A stretch of DNA of 64,000 nucleotides, taken from the NCBI GenBank assembly GCA_016709315.1, contig JADJMZ010000003.1, positions 248,001-312,000 on the forward strand, read 5' to 3'. This document shows positions 27,135-36,393 of this stretch, one piece after another. Origin of the DNA: Ignavibacteria bacterium (GTDB taxonomy: Bacteria; Bacteroidota; Ignavibacteria; Tepidaquicellales; Tepidaquicellaceae). The notes beneath the pieces are model-generated. The model saw only the letters and a list, made by a program, of their open reading frames with translations. It was not told the DNA's origin and ran no database searches. The position numbers were made by a program, and so were the translations under genes. How positions within the stretch are numbered: the stretch's first letter is position 1; each line of letters begins with the position of its first letter.

Positions 27135-27641
27135 TTACCAGTTGGATGTGATATCAATAATAATATCTTCCGTAATTCTTTCTACGGCTGTGTTAAGTCC
27201 GGCTGTTCTTTCAGAGAAGGCATCCCCGGATGAATTATACTCGCCGTAATTTTCAAAATTTTTATTCCAGATCTTCTTCTGTTTTTTCAAATTTTCAAAA
27301 TCAACATTTACAGTAACAATGATTTTCCTTTTAGTAACATTCTCACCGGAAGAAATAACAAGAGCTTCATCACGGACATTTGTAACGGTGCAGTTTAAGA
27401 CAGCATCTGAAATATTTTTGTCAGCTATCCTGAATGTATTGTCAGAGATAATTTTTGCTTTTAGTCTTTGAGTGAGTTTCTCTACAAGAGTTGGATCCGA
27501 GAATCCGCTGTTATCCTGAAAAGTCGGCACTGCAACAGATTTTATGCCTTCAGGAGGATTATTGCCTCTGAATCCGTAAACGCCGCAGTTTAGATTTACT
27601 ATAGCCGCAATAAGAATAATTAACTTCATAGTTCTTACCAT
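27135..27641 (-). CDS. lptE: LptE-family LPS-assembly lipoprotein
   Basis: 168 aa. Lipoprotein signal: MKLIILIAAIVNLNC with Cys19 as the likely lipidated residue, followed by GVYGF, the sequence characteristic of Bacteroidota-type LptE. Core segments IKSVAVPTFQDNSGFSDPTLVEKLTQRLKAKI and AERITEDI-like C-terminus fit the family. LptE plugs the LptD beta-barrel that inserts lipopolysaccharide in the outer membrane. The first ATG overlaps the upstream activator gene by 7 bp; the ATG at 27629 gives a shorter signal peptide and a 5-bp gap, and is equally plausible. Confidence 0.82.
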   Translation of the reverse strand: MVRTMKLIILIAAIVNLNCGVYGFRGNNPPEGIKSVAVPTFQDNSGFSDPTLVEKLTQRLKAKIISDNTFRIADKNISDAVLNCTVTNVRDEALVISSGENVTKRKIIVTVNVDFENLKKQKKIWNKNFENYGEYNSSGDAFSERTAGLNTAVERITEDIIIDITSNW

Positions 27642-28756
27642 CTGTCTTCTCTGTTAATATTGTAAGTCTTGATCTTTCTGTAAATATTTCTGGGTGTTTG
27701 TTTTAGTATGTCAGCAACTTTTTCTACATTCCAGTAATTATTTTCCAGAAGATAAATCAGAACTTCTTTTTCAATTTCATCCATTGTCATTGTCATGATT
27801 AGTTTCTTAGGAATAATGAAATCTGTATCGCTTCGTCCGTTAATAAATGATTTCATATTTCTGATATCACCGAGATTTTCTTTTATGTCAATGATATCCG
27901 ACTTTAACTCAAGCAATGCCCTGAAGATTAGGTCTTTCTCCTTATTCTCCGGTGAGTTGCCGAATATGATCGGAAGTGATCTCGGAATTTCAGGAGAAAT
28001 AGTCTGAAGATATTTCTTTACATCCGATATCGTAAGTTTTTTTCCGGGGTTAAGAATTATTATGCTTTCGCAGAAATTTTTAAGCTCTCTTGCATTTCCG
28101 GGCCAGTTGTAGTTAATAATAAAATCAAAAGCTTCCTCATCTATTCCAAGATATTCGATATTGTTTGCTTTGCAATAATGTTCAATAAAAAAATTATAAA
28201 GCAGTTTAATATCTGATCTCCTCTCGCGCAACGGAGGAATAAAAATATTTATAGACCTTAATCTGTAATAAAGATCTTCTCTGAAATTTTTATCAAGAAC
28301 TTCTTCAGATAATTCTTTATTGGTTGCTGCAATAATCCTTACATCTACTTTAATCTTTTTTGTCCCTCCGACGCGCATAAATTCTCCCGTCTCGAGAACC
28401 CGCAAAAATTTCACCTGCGTTGCCATTGGCATATCTCCGATCTCATCAAGGAAAATTGTGCCTTCATCCGCTAGTTCGAAATATCCTCTGCGCTCTTCTA
28501 TCGCCCCTGTAAATGCGCCTTTCTGATGACCGAATAATTCGCTTTCTATAATTCCCTCAGGTATCGCACCGCAGTTTACTACTACCAAAGGTTTTTCATA
28601 TCTCTTGCTTAATCTGTGTATCGAATTAGCGACTACTTCCTTGCCGACTCCGCTCTCTCCTGTTATAAGAATGCTGATATCCGTAGGAGCTACCTGCTTT
28701 ATAGTATCATTGATCTCGATGATCTGTATAGAGTCGCCTAAAAGCTTATCTGACAT
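27635..28756 (-). CDS. Sigma-54-dependent AAA+ transcriptional activator without a sensor domain
   Basis: 373 aa. The AAA+ domain starts almost at the N-terminus: Walker A GESGVGKE (33-40), the sigma-54 contact loop GAFTGA (80-85), Walker B GTIFLDEIGD (99-108), and the arginine-rich PPLRERRSDI. A Fis-type helix-turn-helix follows at the C-terminus (about 325-368, EIEKEVLIYLLENNYWNVEKVADILKQTPRNIYRKIKTYNI). There is no receiver, PAS or GAF domain, so activity may be set by expression or by a partner protein, as in PspF. It heads the lptE-GT2-TPR operon, with which it overlaps. Confidence 0.9.
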   Translation of the reverse strand: MSDKLLGDSIQIIEINDTIKQVAPTDISILITGESGVGKEVVANSIHRLSKRYEKPLVVVNCGAIPEGIIESELFGHQKGAFTGAIEERRGYFELADEGTIFLDEIGDMPMATQVKFLRVLETGEFMRVGGTKKIKVDVRIIAATNKELSEEVLDKNFREDLYYRLRSINIFIPPLRERRSDIKLLYNFFIEHYCKANNIEYLGIDEEAFDFIINYNWPGNARELKNFCESIIILNPGKKLTISDVKKYLQTISPEIPRSLPIIFGNSPENKEKDLIFRALLELKSDIIDIKENLGDIRNMKSFINGRSDTDFIIPKKLIMTMTMDEIEKEVLIYLLENNYWNVEKVADILKQTPRNIYRKIKTYNINREDRW

Positions 28757-28869
28757 AGAAAAATTTTTACAAATATAACATTATGCATGAGTTTATTAAA
28801 GCTAAACTTAAATCTGAATCCCGCATTTGATCTTGTCTCATTCATAAAGAATCTATTGAAATTATTTTC

Positions 28870-29177
28870 ACATCCGTCCAAAACGTTTAATATTTGTTCA
28901 CGAAACTAAAACTGTATTGTAATTCAAATGGCTTGCTTCTCACAGATTGCACAGATTAACACAGATTAGACTCTGCATTTTACTTACAATTCTTGAACAC
29001 CCGGGTAAGAGTATAAGTGTGTATCTGTGAAAATCTGTGTCATCTGTGAGAGAAAAGTTTTGTTTTTAAAAATAAATTGTTGAACTCAAGGGATAGTTTT
29101 ATTGTCGGGAAATTCTGGTTAAAATTGTATTCATAATTAACTTTATTAATTAACACGAAACGTTCTGGACGGTAATG
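28870..29177 (+). repeat. Family 1 MITE-like repeat, best-preserved copy
   Basis: Left end acatccgtccaaaacgttt (28870-28888) and right end gaaacgttctggacggtaatg's core (29157-29177) are near-perfect inverted repeats. The flanks gaaattatttt (left) and gaaactatttt (right) form an 11-bp direct repeat with one mismatch, a possible target duplication. The interior has the two complementary ctcacagattgcacag / ctgtgtcatctgtgag arms. It occupies most of the gap between two divergent operons (28757-29249) and has no coding frame. Confidence 0.85.
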
Positions 29178-29249
29178 AAACTATTTTAAATTTATAATAT
29201 TTATTCGATTTCATTTTCAAATGTATATTAATATATTTGGAACTAATTT

Positions 29250-30884
29250 ATGGCTAAAACAAAAGATTCGAAAAGTATTCCGGTAAACTCCGGTAAGGTC
29301 AGAACTTCAGGCAAAAAGGTTCAAAGCTCCTCAGGTTTTGATGATCATCCGTTAATAAAGAAATACTTCTGGATTATTATTCCGGTTCTTACAATTGTGT
29401 ATTTCATTAGCAGCAAATATTCTGTCGGATTTTATCAGGATGATGAAGTAGGGCAGTATATAAACATGATAAAGTTCTGGTCTGATCCGTTCGCCATTCT
29501 GGGAAATTCTCCGAAACCCGGTTATAAAATATTTATGGTCGTCCCTTCACTGTTCGGATATGAAGCCGTTCTGTTTATAAATGCTTTCATAGCGTCACTC
29601 TCAGTTTATTTTACGTATCTGCTTCTTAAGACTTACAAAATTAATCATGCATACTTCGGAGCTTTATTGCTTGCGTTTCAGCCGCTTTTCTTTGATCTGT
29701 CTTTCAGATCTTATGCTGAAATATTTACGTCCCTTCTGATTCTTGCAGTTCTGATTTTATACAGGAAAGAACTTTTCTTCTGGTCAGCTCTTTTGTGCGG
29801 ATATATTTTTACAGTAAGGCAGGAGATAGCTCTGCTGATGATAGTATTCGCAATAATATATTTCAGGAAGAAAAATTTCATTTCAATTGCAGCTCTTGCG
29901 GTATTTCCTCTAATCTATAATATACTCGGATATTTTAAAACAGGTGATATGCTTTTTGTATTATCTGAAATGCAGTCTATCGGCGATTATTCATATAAGT
30001 CTCAGGGGATATCACATTACTTTATAGTTTATATTTTTATTGTAGGACCTGTGACTTTGCTTTTGTTTCTTAACGGATTTTTTGGATTTATGTCTGATAC
30101 GAAAAAGATCAAAGAATATATTTCGGAATACGGAATCTTTTATATTGTCTTTATAACGATTTTTGCAGTTCAGCTTATGACAATGTTTAATGACGGAGCT
30201 AATCCCGGCAACTGGCGGTACTTACTGCACATTTCACCCATAGCTGCCGTGTTCGCTGTTATTGGAATTAATAATCTTGCAAAACCTGAATTCAGAAAAA
30301 CTTCGTATATTATTTCCGGAATTCTTGCTTTTATAACTCTTGCATTTCTTTCAAAAACAACCGACGGTTTTATACTGCAGGATGTCAGCGATTATACCAA
30401 ATTCGTCATTATTGTTTTATCGGTTTTATTGATTGCAATTGTTAAAAAAGAACCTGTGTCAGATTATCTTAAAAAGCTTACCTTCGCTTTGCTTTTGCTT
30501 GCTCTTGTTAATCTTGCTTTAAGTTTTAATCCAAAAAAACTTTCACCGGAAAATATTGCTGTGAAAGAAACTTCGGAATTTATCAGTTCGCTTAATCTTA
30601 AAGACAAGGAAGTCTTTTATAATCATACTTTTATTCCTTTTTATAATGATAAATATTACCGTGAATCACCCGGTAATTTTAAAAGGTTAATTTCAGAGAA
30701 TCTTAAGAATGCCGGACAGGGTTCAATTGTTATCTGGGATTCGCATTACAGCTACAGGCCAAAGGATATGAAGAATGATGTTCAGCTGGAAGTCCTGAAA
30801 AATAATCCCGGTTATAAATTACTGAAGAATGTAAATTCTTCTGACGGAAGATTTGCTTCTTTTGTATTCGAAAAAGTAAACTGA
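29250..30884 (+). CDS. GT-C family membrane glycosyltransferase (PMT/ArnT-like)
   Basis: 544 aa. A basic 40-residue cytosolic N-terminus precedes about eleven membrane helices (from residue 35 to 430). The first periplasmic loop holds YQDDEVGQY (about 62-70), the acidic catalytic motif expected of GT-C enzymes that use polyprenyl-phosphate sugars. The soluble C-terminus (about 445-544) is periplasmic. It is first of three genes (GT-C, epimerase, GT2); the GT2 downstream could make the polyprenyl-phosphate sugar that this enzyme uses. Acceptor unknown. Confidence 0.75.
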   Translation: MAKTKDSKSIPVNSGKVRTSGKKVQSSSGFDDHPLIKKYFWIIIPVLTIVYFISSKYSVGFYQDDEVGQYINMIKFWSDPFAILGNSPKPGYKIFMVVPSLFGYEAVLFINAFIASLSVYFTYLLLKTYKINHAYFGALLLAFQPLFFDLSFRSYAEIFTSLLILAVLILYRKELFFWSALLCGYIFTVRQEIALLMIVFAIIYFRKKNFISIAALAVFPLIYNILGYFKTGDMLFVLSEMQSIGDYSYKSQGISHYFIVYIFIVGPVTLLLFLNGFFGFMSDTKKIKEYISEYGIFYIVFITIFAVQLMTMFNDGANPGNWRYLLHISPIAAVFAVIGINNLAKPEFRKTSYIISGILAFITLAFLSKTTDGFILQDVSDYTKFVIIVLSVLLIAIVKKEPVSDYLKKLTFALLLLALVNLALSFNPKKLSPENIAVKETSEFISSLNLKDKEVFYNHTFIPFYNDKYYRESPGNFKRLISENLKNAGQGSIVIWDSHYSYRPKDMKNDVQLEVLKNNPGYKLLKNVNSSDGRFASFVFEKVN

Positions 30885-30890
30885 TGTTTG

Positions 30891-31832
30891 ATGTCTGAAA
30901 ATAAAAAATGTATAGTTTATGGCGGAGGCGGATTTATAGGTTCGCATCTGTGTGAAGCTCTTGTTAAATCCGGCTATGAAGTGGTTTTGTTTGACAAACT
31001 TAATTTTTCAAGAAAGAACATCTCCCGTTTTGAAAACAAAATTAAAATAATTGAAGGAGATTTTAATAATGAAATTGATATCAAGAATTCTCTTGCAGGA
31101 ATTAATTTTGTGTTTCATCTTGTAAGCTCGACTCTGCCCGCTTCTTCAAATGAAAATCCCGTGTATGACGCGGAAACAAATCTGATCTCTTCATTAAAAC
31201 TGTTTAAGGAATGTGTTGATGAAAAGATAAGCAAGGTTATATTTCTTTCTTCAGGAGGAACGGTTTACGGAATTCCCGAAAGCGTTCCTGTCAAAGAAGA
31301 CTATTTCTCGAATCCTTTTTGTTCTTACGGAATTATTAAAAGAACCATTGAAGAATATTTGTTTCTTTTTCATAAACTTCACGGTCTTGATTATTTCGTG
31401 TTCCGGCTTTCTAATCCTTACGGAGAAAGGCAGAATCCTTTAGCTTCTCAGGGCGCTGTTGCTGTATTCATTAACAAAGTAATAAATAATGAAACTATAG
31501 AAATCTGGGGAGACGGTGAAGTGATCCGTGATTATATTTATATCAAAGATGCGGTAAATGTTCTGGTGAGATCGCTTGAAGTCAGTTCAACTGAAAAAGT
31601 ATTTAACCTCAGCACCGGTAAAGGATACTCGCTGAATGAAATTATTGATGTAATAAGAAAAATATCAGGAAAGAAAATATCTCCTGAATATAAAAATGCA
31701 AGAAGCATAGATGTTCCCGTCAGCATACTTGACAATAAACTCGCAGTGAAAGTATTCGGCATAAAACCCGAAACATCTGTAGAAGAGGGAATAAAGAAAA
31801 CATACGATTATTTACTTAAAGCAAAACAATGA
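30891..31832 (+). CDS. NAD-dependent epimerase/dehydratase (GalE/WcaG-like)
   Basis: 313 aa from the ATG at 30891; a TTG one codon upstream is also open but less likely. Extended SDR fold: the glycine-rich NAD motif GGGGFIGSHL at the N-terminus (about 9-19), Asp at the end of beta-2 (VLFDKLN), catalytic Ser/Tyr/Lys in LSSGGTVYG (about 115-123) and SYGIIK (Tyr and Lys about 141-145). The C-terminal RDYIYIKDAV is typical of UDP-hexose 4-epimerases and related sugar-nucleotide enzymes. The exact sugar cannot be told. The gene overlaps the next GT2 by 4 bp. Confidence 0.85.
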   Translation: MSENKKCIVYGGGGFIGSHLCEALVKSGYEVVLFDKLNFSRKNISRFENKIKIIEGDFNNEIDIKNSLAGINFVFHLVSSTLPASSNENPVYDAETNLISSLKLFKECVDEKISKVIFLSSGGTVYGIPESVPVKEDYFSNPFCSYGIIKRTIEEYLFLFHKLHGLDYFVFRLSNPYGERQNPLASQGAVAVFINKVINNETIEIWGDGEVIRDYIYIKDAVNVLVRSLEVSSTEKVFNLSTGKGYSLNEIIDVIRKISGKKISPEYKNARSIDVPVSILDNKLAVKVFGIKPETSVEEGIKKTYDYLLKAKQ

Positions 31833-32566
31833 TGTCCGATAACTCCGGTATTTCTGTCTCAGTATTTTTCCCTGCATATTATGATGAAAAAAATATAGGT
31901 AAAGTCGTGGACTCTGCGGTCAGAGTTCTCGAAGAGCTTAAATTAAAAGATTATGAAGTAATAATCATTGAAGACGGCAGTCCTGATAAAACTGCTGAGG
32001 TAGCGGATGAGCTTGCGGTTAAATATCAAAAGGTGAGAGTTATACATCATGAAAAAAATATGGGATACGGCGCAACTCTTAAAGACGGTTTTTTAAATGC
32101 AAAACTTGATTATGTTTTTTACACGGACGGGGATAATCAGTTCGATCTGAATGAACTTAAAAAATTCGTTGCGCTTATACCTTACTCGGATATTGTTGTC
32201 GGTTACAGAAAAAAGAAACAGTATTCGCTTTACAGAAAATTCACTTCATTGTGCTATAATTATCTTCTTAAACTTATTTTCGATATACATTTCTGGGATA
32301 TTGACTGCGCTTTTAAACTCTTCAAAACAGATCTTTTCAAAAAGATTAATATTAATTCCGTTGATGCATTTATAGATGCGGAAATTATGTTAAAGGCAAA
32401 ACTGCTTGATTACTCTGTAACGGAAATTGGCGTGATGCATCTGCCGAGAGTTGACGGCATCTCCACCGGCGCCAGACCTTCTGTAATTATAAGAACGATA
32501 AAAGAAGTATTTGAATACAGAAAAGAGTATCTGAAAGAAATGAAGAATAAATCTAAATCTTCCTGA
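31829..32566 (+). CDS. Family 2 glycosyltransferase, dolichol-phosphate-mannose-synthase-like
   Basis: 245 aa, soluble. GT-A fold with VSVFFPAYYDEKNI (about 9-22), EVIIIEDGSPDKTAEV (Asp-Gly-Ser in the nucleotide-binding motif), NMGYGATLKDGF and FYTDGDNQFD (the DxD-type metal site). This matches enzymes that transfer a sugar from a nucleotide to a polyprenyl phosphate. The tail ends in KSKSS without the C-terminal membrane helices seen in GtrB-like members. The gene starts within the stop of the epimerase gene (ATGA) and converges on the methyltransferase, overlapping it by 14 bp. Confidence 0.85.
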   Translation: MMSDNSGISVSVFFPAYYDEKNIGKVVDSAVRVLEELKLKDYEVIIIEDGSPDKTAEVADELAVKYQKVRVIHHEKNMGYGATLKDGFLNAKLDYVFYTDGDNQFDLNELKKFVALIPYSDIVVGYRKKKQYSLYRKFTSLCYNYLLKLIFDIHFWDIDCAFKLFKTDLFKKININSVDAFIDAEIMLKAKLLDYSVTEIGVMHLPRVDGISTGARPSVIIRTIKEVFEYRKEYLKEMKNKSKSS

Positions 32567-33263
32567 CAGCTTTAACATAATACTGCCCGCCGAGAGGAAC
32601 TTTCCCGAGATAATTTTCTACAGGTCTTAAAAATTTCAGCGATGCCGGAAAAAACAGGGAATAATTTTTCTCTGATATTTCGAGACCGGAAGACTCCAGC
32701 AGTTTTACTGACTCCTTCATATTCAGCAAAATAGCGTCCGTATCCCACGGACAGGTATTTACAATGTGCCTGGTAACAGGATTGTAAGGATTGTGCTCAA
32801 AGATATAAACCGCTCCGTTTTTTTTGAGCATTTTGTAAATTGATCTTGCGGAATCTTTTCTTTCCGAAGGTTTTATGTGATGAAAAACACAGGAAATAAA
32901 TATCAGATCAAAGGTTTCCGAATATTTGCTTATCTCATTTTCATTCAGCAAAAAAATATTTACTGAAGGATTCTCCTTGCTGGCAATGCTTAAGCTTTTT
33001 GCAGAAATATCACAGGCATTAATTTTTGAACCCGGGAACATTTCTGTAACATATTTCAGATTCCTTCCGATACCGCAGCCGAATTCAAGTATGTCCGAAG
33101 GATCAGATCCAAGTGTATCTTTTATAATTTTAACTTTGTATTCTGCGAAGTATGAATTTTCCTCGCCGAAAAAATCAAGCTGTTTATCCAGAATATTCTC
33201 ATACTTACCTGCGAAATTATCAAAATCAACTTTTTCTGTTTTATCAGGATTGTTTTCTTTCAA
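32553..33263 (-). CDS. Class I SAM-dependent methyltransferase
   Basis: 236 aa. Motif I ILEFGCGIGRNLKYV (about 57-71) binds SAM; motif II acidic residue in KINACDISAKSL; motif IV FDLIFISCVFHHI. These resemble UbiE/Methyltransf_11 type enzymes acting on small molecules. The substrate is unknown. Its start overlaps the copper-ATPase stop by 4 bp, and its end overlaps the convergent GT2 gene, so it is last in the metG-folP-copA operon although its function may relate to the glycan cluster. Confidence 0.8.
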   Translation of the reverse strand: MKENNPDKTEKVDFDNFAGKYENILDKQLDFFGEENSYFAEYKVKIIKDTLGSDPSDILEFGCGIGRNLKYVTEMFPGSKINACDISAKSLSIASKENPSVNIFLLNENEISKYSETFDLIFISCVFHHIKPSERKDSARSIYKMLKKNGAVYIFEHNPYNPVTRHIVNTCPWDTDAILLNMKESVKLLESSGLEISEKNYSLFFPASLKFLRPVENYLGKVPLGGQYYVKAVRKI

Positions 33264-35548
33264 TTCAGCTCCGTGTATTTTAATCTCAGTGAATTGCCTA
33301 TGACAGTTACAACATCACTGAATGCCATCAGCATTGCCGCCATAACAGGGCTTATTATAATTCCGTACGGAGCGAAAACTCCCGCTGCGAAAGGAATTGC
33401 TACCGCATTATAAAAAAACGCCCAGAAGAAATTCTGCTTTATTATATTCACAGTCTTAGCGGAAAGCTTTATTGATTTTAGTATATTGTTGAGATCATCT
33501 TTTACTAAGATCACATCAGCGGAGTCAATCGCAATTTCCTGTCCGGTTCCGACTGCAATGCCGACATTAGCTTTTGCAAGAGACGGAGCGTCATTTATCC
33601 CGTCTCCGATCATTGCAACATTCCTGCCTTCCGACTGAAGTCTGGAAATGATTTTTTCCTTTTCATCAGGCAGGGTTTTATATGAATAATTTTCTATCCC
33701 TAAGCGATCTGCCGTATTCTTAGCTGCGTATTGGCTGTCACCTGAGATCATGTATAAGCTGAATTTGTTTTTGTGAAGTTTGTTTATCACTTCAGCTGCT
33801 TCATCTTTTATCTTATCTTCAATCTCAATGACTCCGGAAATAATATTGTCAATGCTTACAAAAAGATTGCTGCTCTGTGTCTGGAAAATATTATCTGAGA
33901 TCTTTATTCCTTTCGAATTCATGAAATTTTCACTTCCGATCTTTATATCCTTTTCATTTACCCTTGCAGAAACTCCCATTCCGGCTTCATTTGAGAAATC
34001 CTTAACATTTTTCTCAGGTGTTATTCCCATATCTATTCCGTAATTAACAATTGATTTGGCGACAGGATGAGCGGATAATTTTTCAAGAGTGTAAACATAT
34101 TTCATTAGTTCTTTTTCGGTGATGCCGTTAAGAACATAAATATTTTTAACCTTCATTTCACCTGTAGTCAATGTACCGGTTTTATCAAAACAAATTGTGT
34201 CCGCTTTTGTCAGATTTTCAATTGCGTCAGGATTGTTGAACAAAATTCCGTTCTCGGCTGCTCTGCCGACTCCGATAACAATAGCTATCGGCGAAGCGAG
34301 TCCCAGTGCGCATGGACAGGCGATTATCAGAACTGATACTGCGAATAAAAGAGATCTGTCAAATTCAGCTCCCAGTAAAAAATACCATACTAAAAATGTG
34401 ACTACGGAAATTATTATTACCACCGGTACAAAAACAGCGGAAATTCTGTCAGCTAATTTCTGTATTTTTGGCTTTGTGTTTGCCGCATCTTTTACAAGCG
34501 CTATTATTTTCGAAAGCATAGTGTCGTTTCCGACTTTCAGTGCATTCATTTTTACAAAACCATTCTTTACAAGTGTTCCGCTTATCAGACTGTCACCAAT
34601 TTTTTTCTCAACAGGAAGACTCTCTCCCGTCAATGCGCTTTCATCGATAACGCAGTAACCTTCTGTAATTTCACCATCAACAGGAATCTTATCTCCGGTT
34701 TTAATAATTACCGTATCGTTTACTCTTACTTTCTTAAAAGGAACAAACAACTCATTTCCGTCTCTGATTATATTGACAACCTTTGTCTGCAGTTCTTTAA
34801 GCTTTTTTACTGAAGTCTGTGTCTTTGATTTCATTACAGCTTCGAGATAATTTCCAATTAGTATAAAAGTAATTATCATTGCGGCAGTCTCGAAGTATAC
34901 TTCTCTGGATCCGTTCAAAGCTTTTATGTTCAGCCCCAGTAATATATTTAATGAGATCACCAGGCTGTATAAATATGAAGACATGCTTCCCATTGTAATC
35001 AGAGTGTTCATATCTGAAGTTTTATTCTTCAGAGAATTTAATGCTCCGTTCAGAAATTTACTTCCGCACCAGAATATTATGACAGATGAAAGCGCCATCA
35101 TAATTATCAGAGAAACATTCTCGGGAATTTTTTCAAGCCCAAGGAAGTGAAAATGATGTTTCATGCTGATTGCCATTATGATAAGGGACAGCAAAGCGGA
35201 TATGATTATTTTATTTTTGTGTCTTTTTAACTGCGAAATTTTCAGCAGTTCAAATTCATCCTCACCGTCTTCTTCGGATATTTCATATCCCAGATTGTTA
35301 ATCTCTTTTTTAATTTTATCTTTGCTGATCATTGACTGATCAAAAGTAACTTCTCCGAATTCAGATGCAAAATTAATTTCAACATTACTTATACCTTCGA
35401 GATTCTGCAGATAAGTCTTAATGCTGTTTGCGCAGCCGGTGCAGTTCATACCGGTAATATCAAATCCGAAGACTTCTCCGGACTTTCCGTCTTGTGGATC
35501 CTGCAGAGGTTTTAAAATTTTCTGAACGATGTTTTCCGTATTACCCAT
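33260..35548 (-). CDS. copA: Copper-exporting P1B-type ATPase
   Basis: 762 aa. One N-terminal heavy-metal-associated domain (about 26-92) with GMNCTGC (Cys36, Cys39). Eight membrane helices are expected. The phosphatase loop carries TGES (307-310), the transmembrane metal site is CPC (411-413) in ACPCALGLASP, the phosphorylation site DKTGT starts at Asp455, the HP motif is in SAHPVAKSI, and the hinge is GDGINDAPSLA. The CPC and downstream YN/MxxS-type residues place it among Cu(I) exporters (P1B-1). No CsoR, CueR or chaperone gene is near; it is instead embedded in a housekeeping operon. Confidence 0.93.
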   Translation of the reverse strand: MGNTENIVQKILKPLQDPQDGKSGEVFGFDITGMNCTGCANSIKTYLQNLEGISNVEINFASEFGEVTFDQSMISKDKIKKEINNLGYEISEEDGEDEFELLKISQLKRHKNKIIISALLSLIIMAISMKHHFHFLGLEKIPENVSLIIMMALSSVIIFWCGSKFLNGALNSLKNKTSDMNTLITMGSMSSYLYSLVISLNILLGLNIKALNGSREVYFETAAMIITFILIGNYLEAVMKSKTQTSVKKLKELQTKVVNIIRDGNELFVPFKKVRVNDTVIIKTGDKIPVDGEITEGYCVIDESALTGESLPVEKKIGDSLISGTLVKNGFVKMNALKVGNDTMLSKIIALVKDAANTKPKIQKLADRISAVFVPVVIIISVVTFLVWYFLLGAEFDRSLLFAVSVLIIACPCALGLASPIAIVIGVGRAAENGILFNNPDAIENLTKADTICFDKTGTLTTGEMKVKNIYVLNGITEKELMKYVYTLEKLSAHPVAKSIVNYGIDMGITPEKNVKDFSNEAGMGVSARVNEKDIKIGSENFMNSKGIKISDNIFQTQSSNLFVSIDNIISGVIEIEDKIKDEAAEVINKLHKNKFSLYMISGDSQYAAKNTADRLGIENYSYKTLPDEKEKIISRLQSEGRNVAMIGDGINDAPSLAKANVGIAVGTGQEIAIDSADVILVKDDLNNILKSIKLSAKTVNIIKQNFFWAFFYNAVAIPFAAGVFAPYGIIISPVMAAMLMAFSDVVTVIGNSLRLKYTELN

Positions 35549-35553
35549 ATTGA

Positions 35554-36393
35554 TTAGTTTTGTAAAATTTTATCAGCTACTCTCGCAGCTTTTTTGTTTT
35601 GCTTAACATCATGAACTCTTAAGATATTTGCGCCTTTAGTGATACCTATAACATTTGCGGCAATTGTTCCTTCAATTCTGTCTTCTGTCTTCGAAGGAAA
35701 AATTTTATCAAGAAAACTCTTTCTTGATACTCCTAGCAGAACAGGATGATTCAGTTCTTGAAATTTATTTAGATTTCTTAACAGCTCAATATTATGCTCA
35801 AGCGTTTTGCCGAATCCAATACCGACATCAGTAATAATCTGTTTGATACCGAAGCTCCCTGCAATGTCAATGGATTCCTTAAGATAACTAAATACTTCTT
35901 CTGTTACATTTTCATAAACAGGATTCTGCTGCATGTTTTTAGGGGTTCCTTTAATATGCATCAGAATGCAGCTTGCTTCATGCTCTGCTGTTACTTCTGC
36001 ATTCTCAATGTCAAATCTGAAACCGCTGATATCATTCACAATCACAGCTCCGGCTTTAAGCGCTTCTTCAGCAACTTCGTGTTTATAAGTATCTATTGAT
36101 ATCGGGATGTTTATTTTTTTTGCAAGTCCGGAAATAACAGGGATGACTCTTTCCAGTTCTTCATCTGTAGTAATCATTTCCGAGCCGGGTCTTGTTGACT
36201 CTCCGCCGACATCTATAAAATCCGCTCCGTCTTTTTCCATTTGTAATCCGTCCTTAATCACTTCCTCAAGTCTGACCTTTCCGTCAAAATATTTTCCACC
36301 GTCTGAAAAAGAATCGGGTGTTATATTCAGTACACCCATTATAAAAGTACGGCTTCTCAGATCATATTTCACTTTGCCGAAATTGTAAATCAA
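35554..36393 (-). CDS. folP: Dihydropteroate synthase
   Basis: 279 aa, normal length. Signature MGVLNITPDSFSDGG (about 20-34) and the second motif GADFIDVGGESTRPGS (about 55-70). The (beta/alpha)8 barrel continues with PISIDTYK, VNDISGF, LMHIKGTPKNMQ and VLLGVSRKSF. It condenses p-aminobenzoate with dihydropterin pyrophosphate in folate synthesis and is the sulfonamide target. It overlaps metG by 4 bp, and copA starts 5 bp after it. Confidence 0.95.
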   Translation of the reverse strand: MIYNFGKVKYDLRSRTFIMGVLNITPDSFSDGGKYFDGKVRLEEVIKDGLQMEKDGADFIDVGGESTRPGSEMITTDEELERVIPVISGLAKKINIPISIDTYKHEVAEEALKAGAVIVNDISGFRFDIENAEVTAEHEASCILMHIKGTPKNMQQNPVYENVTEEVFSYLKESIDIAGSFGIKQIITDVGIGFGKTLEHNIELLRNLNKFQELNHPVLLGVSRKSFLDKIFPSKTEDRIEGTIAANVIGITKGANILRVHDVKQNKKAARVADKILQN

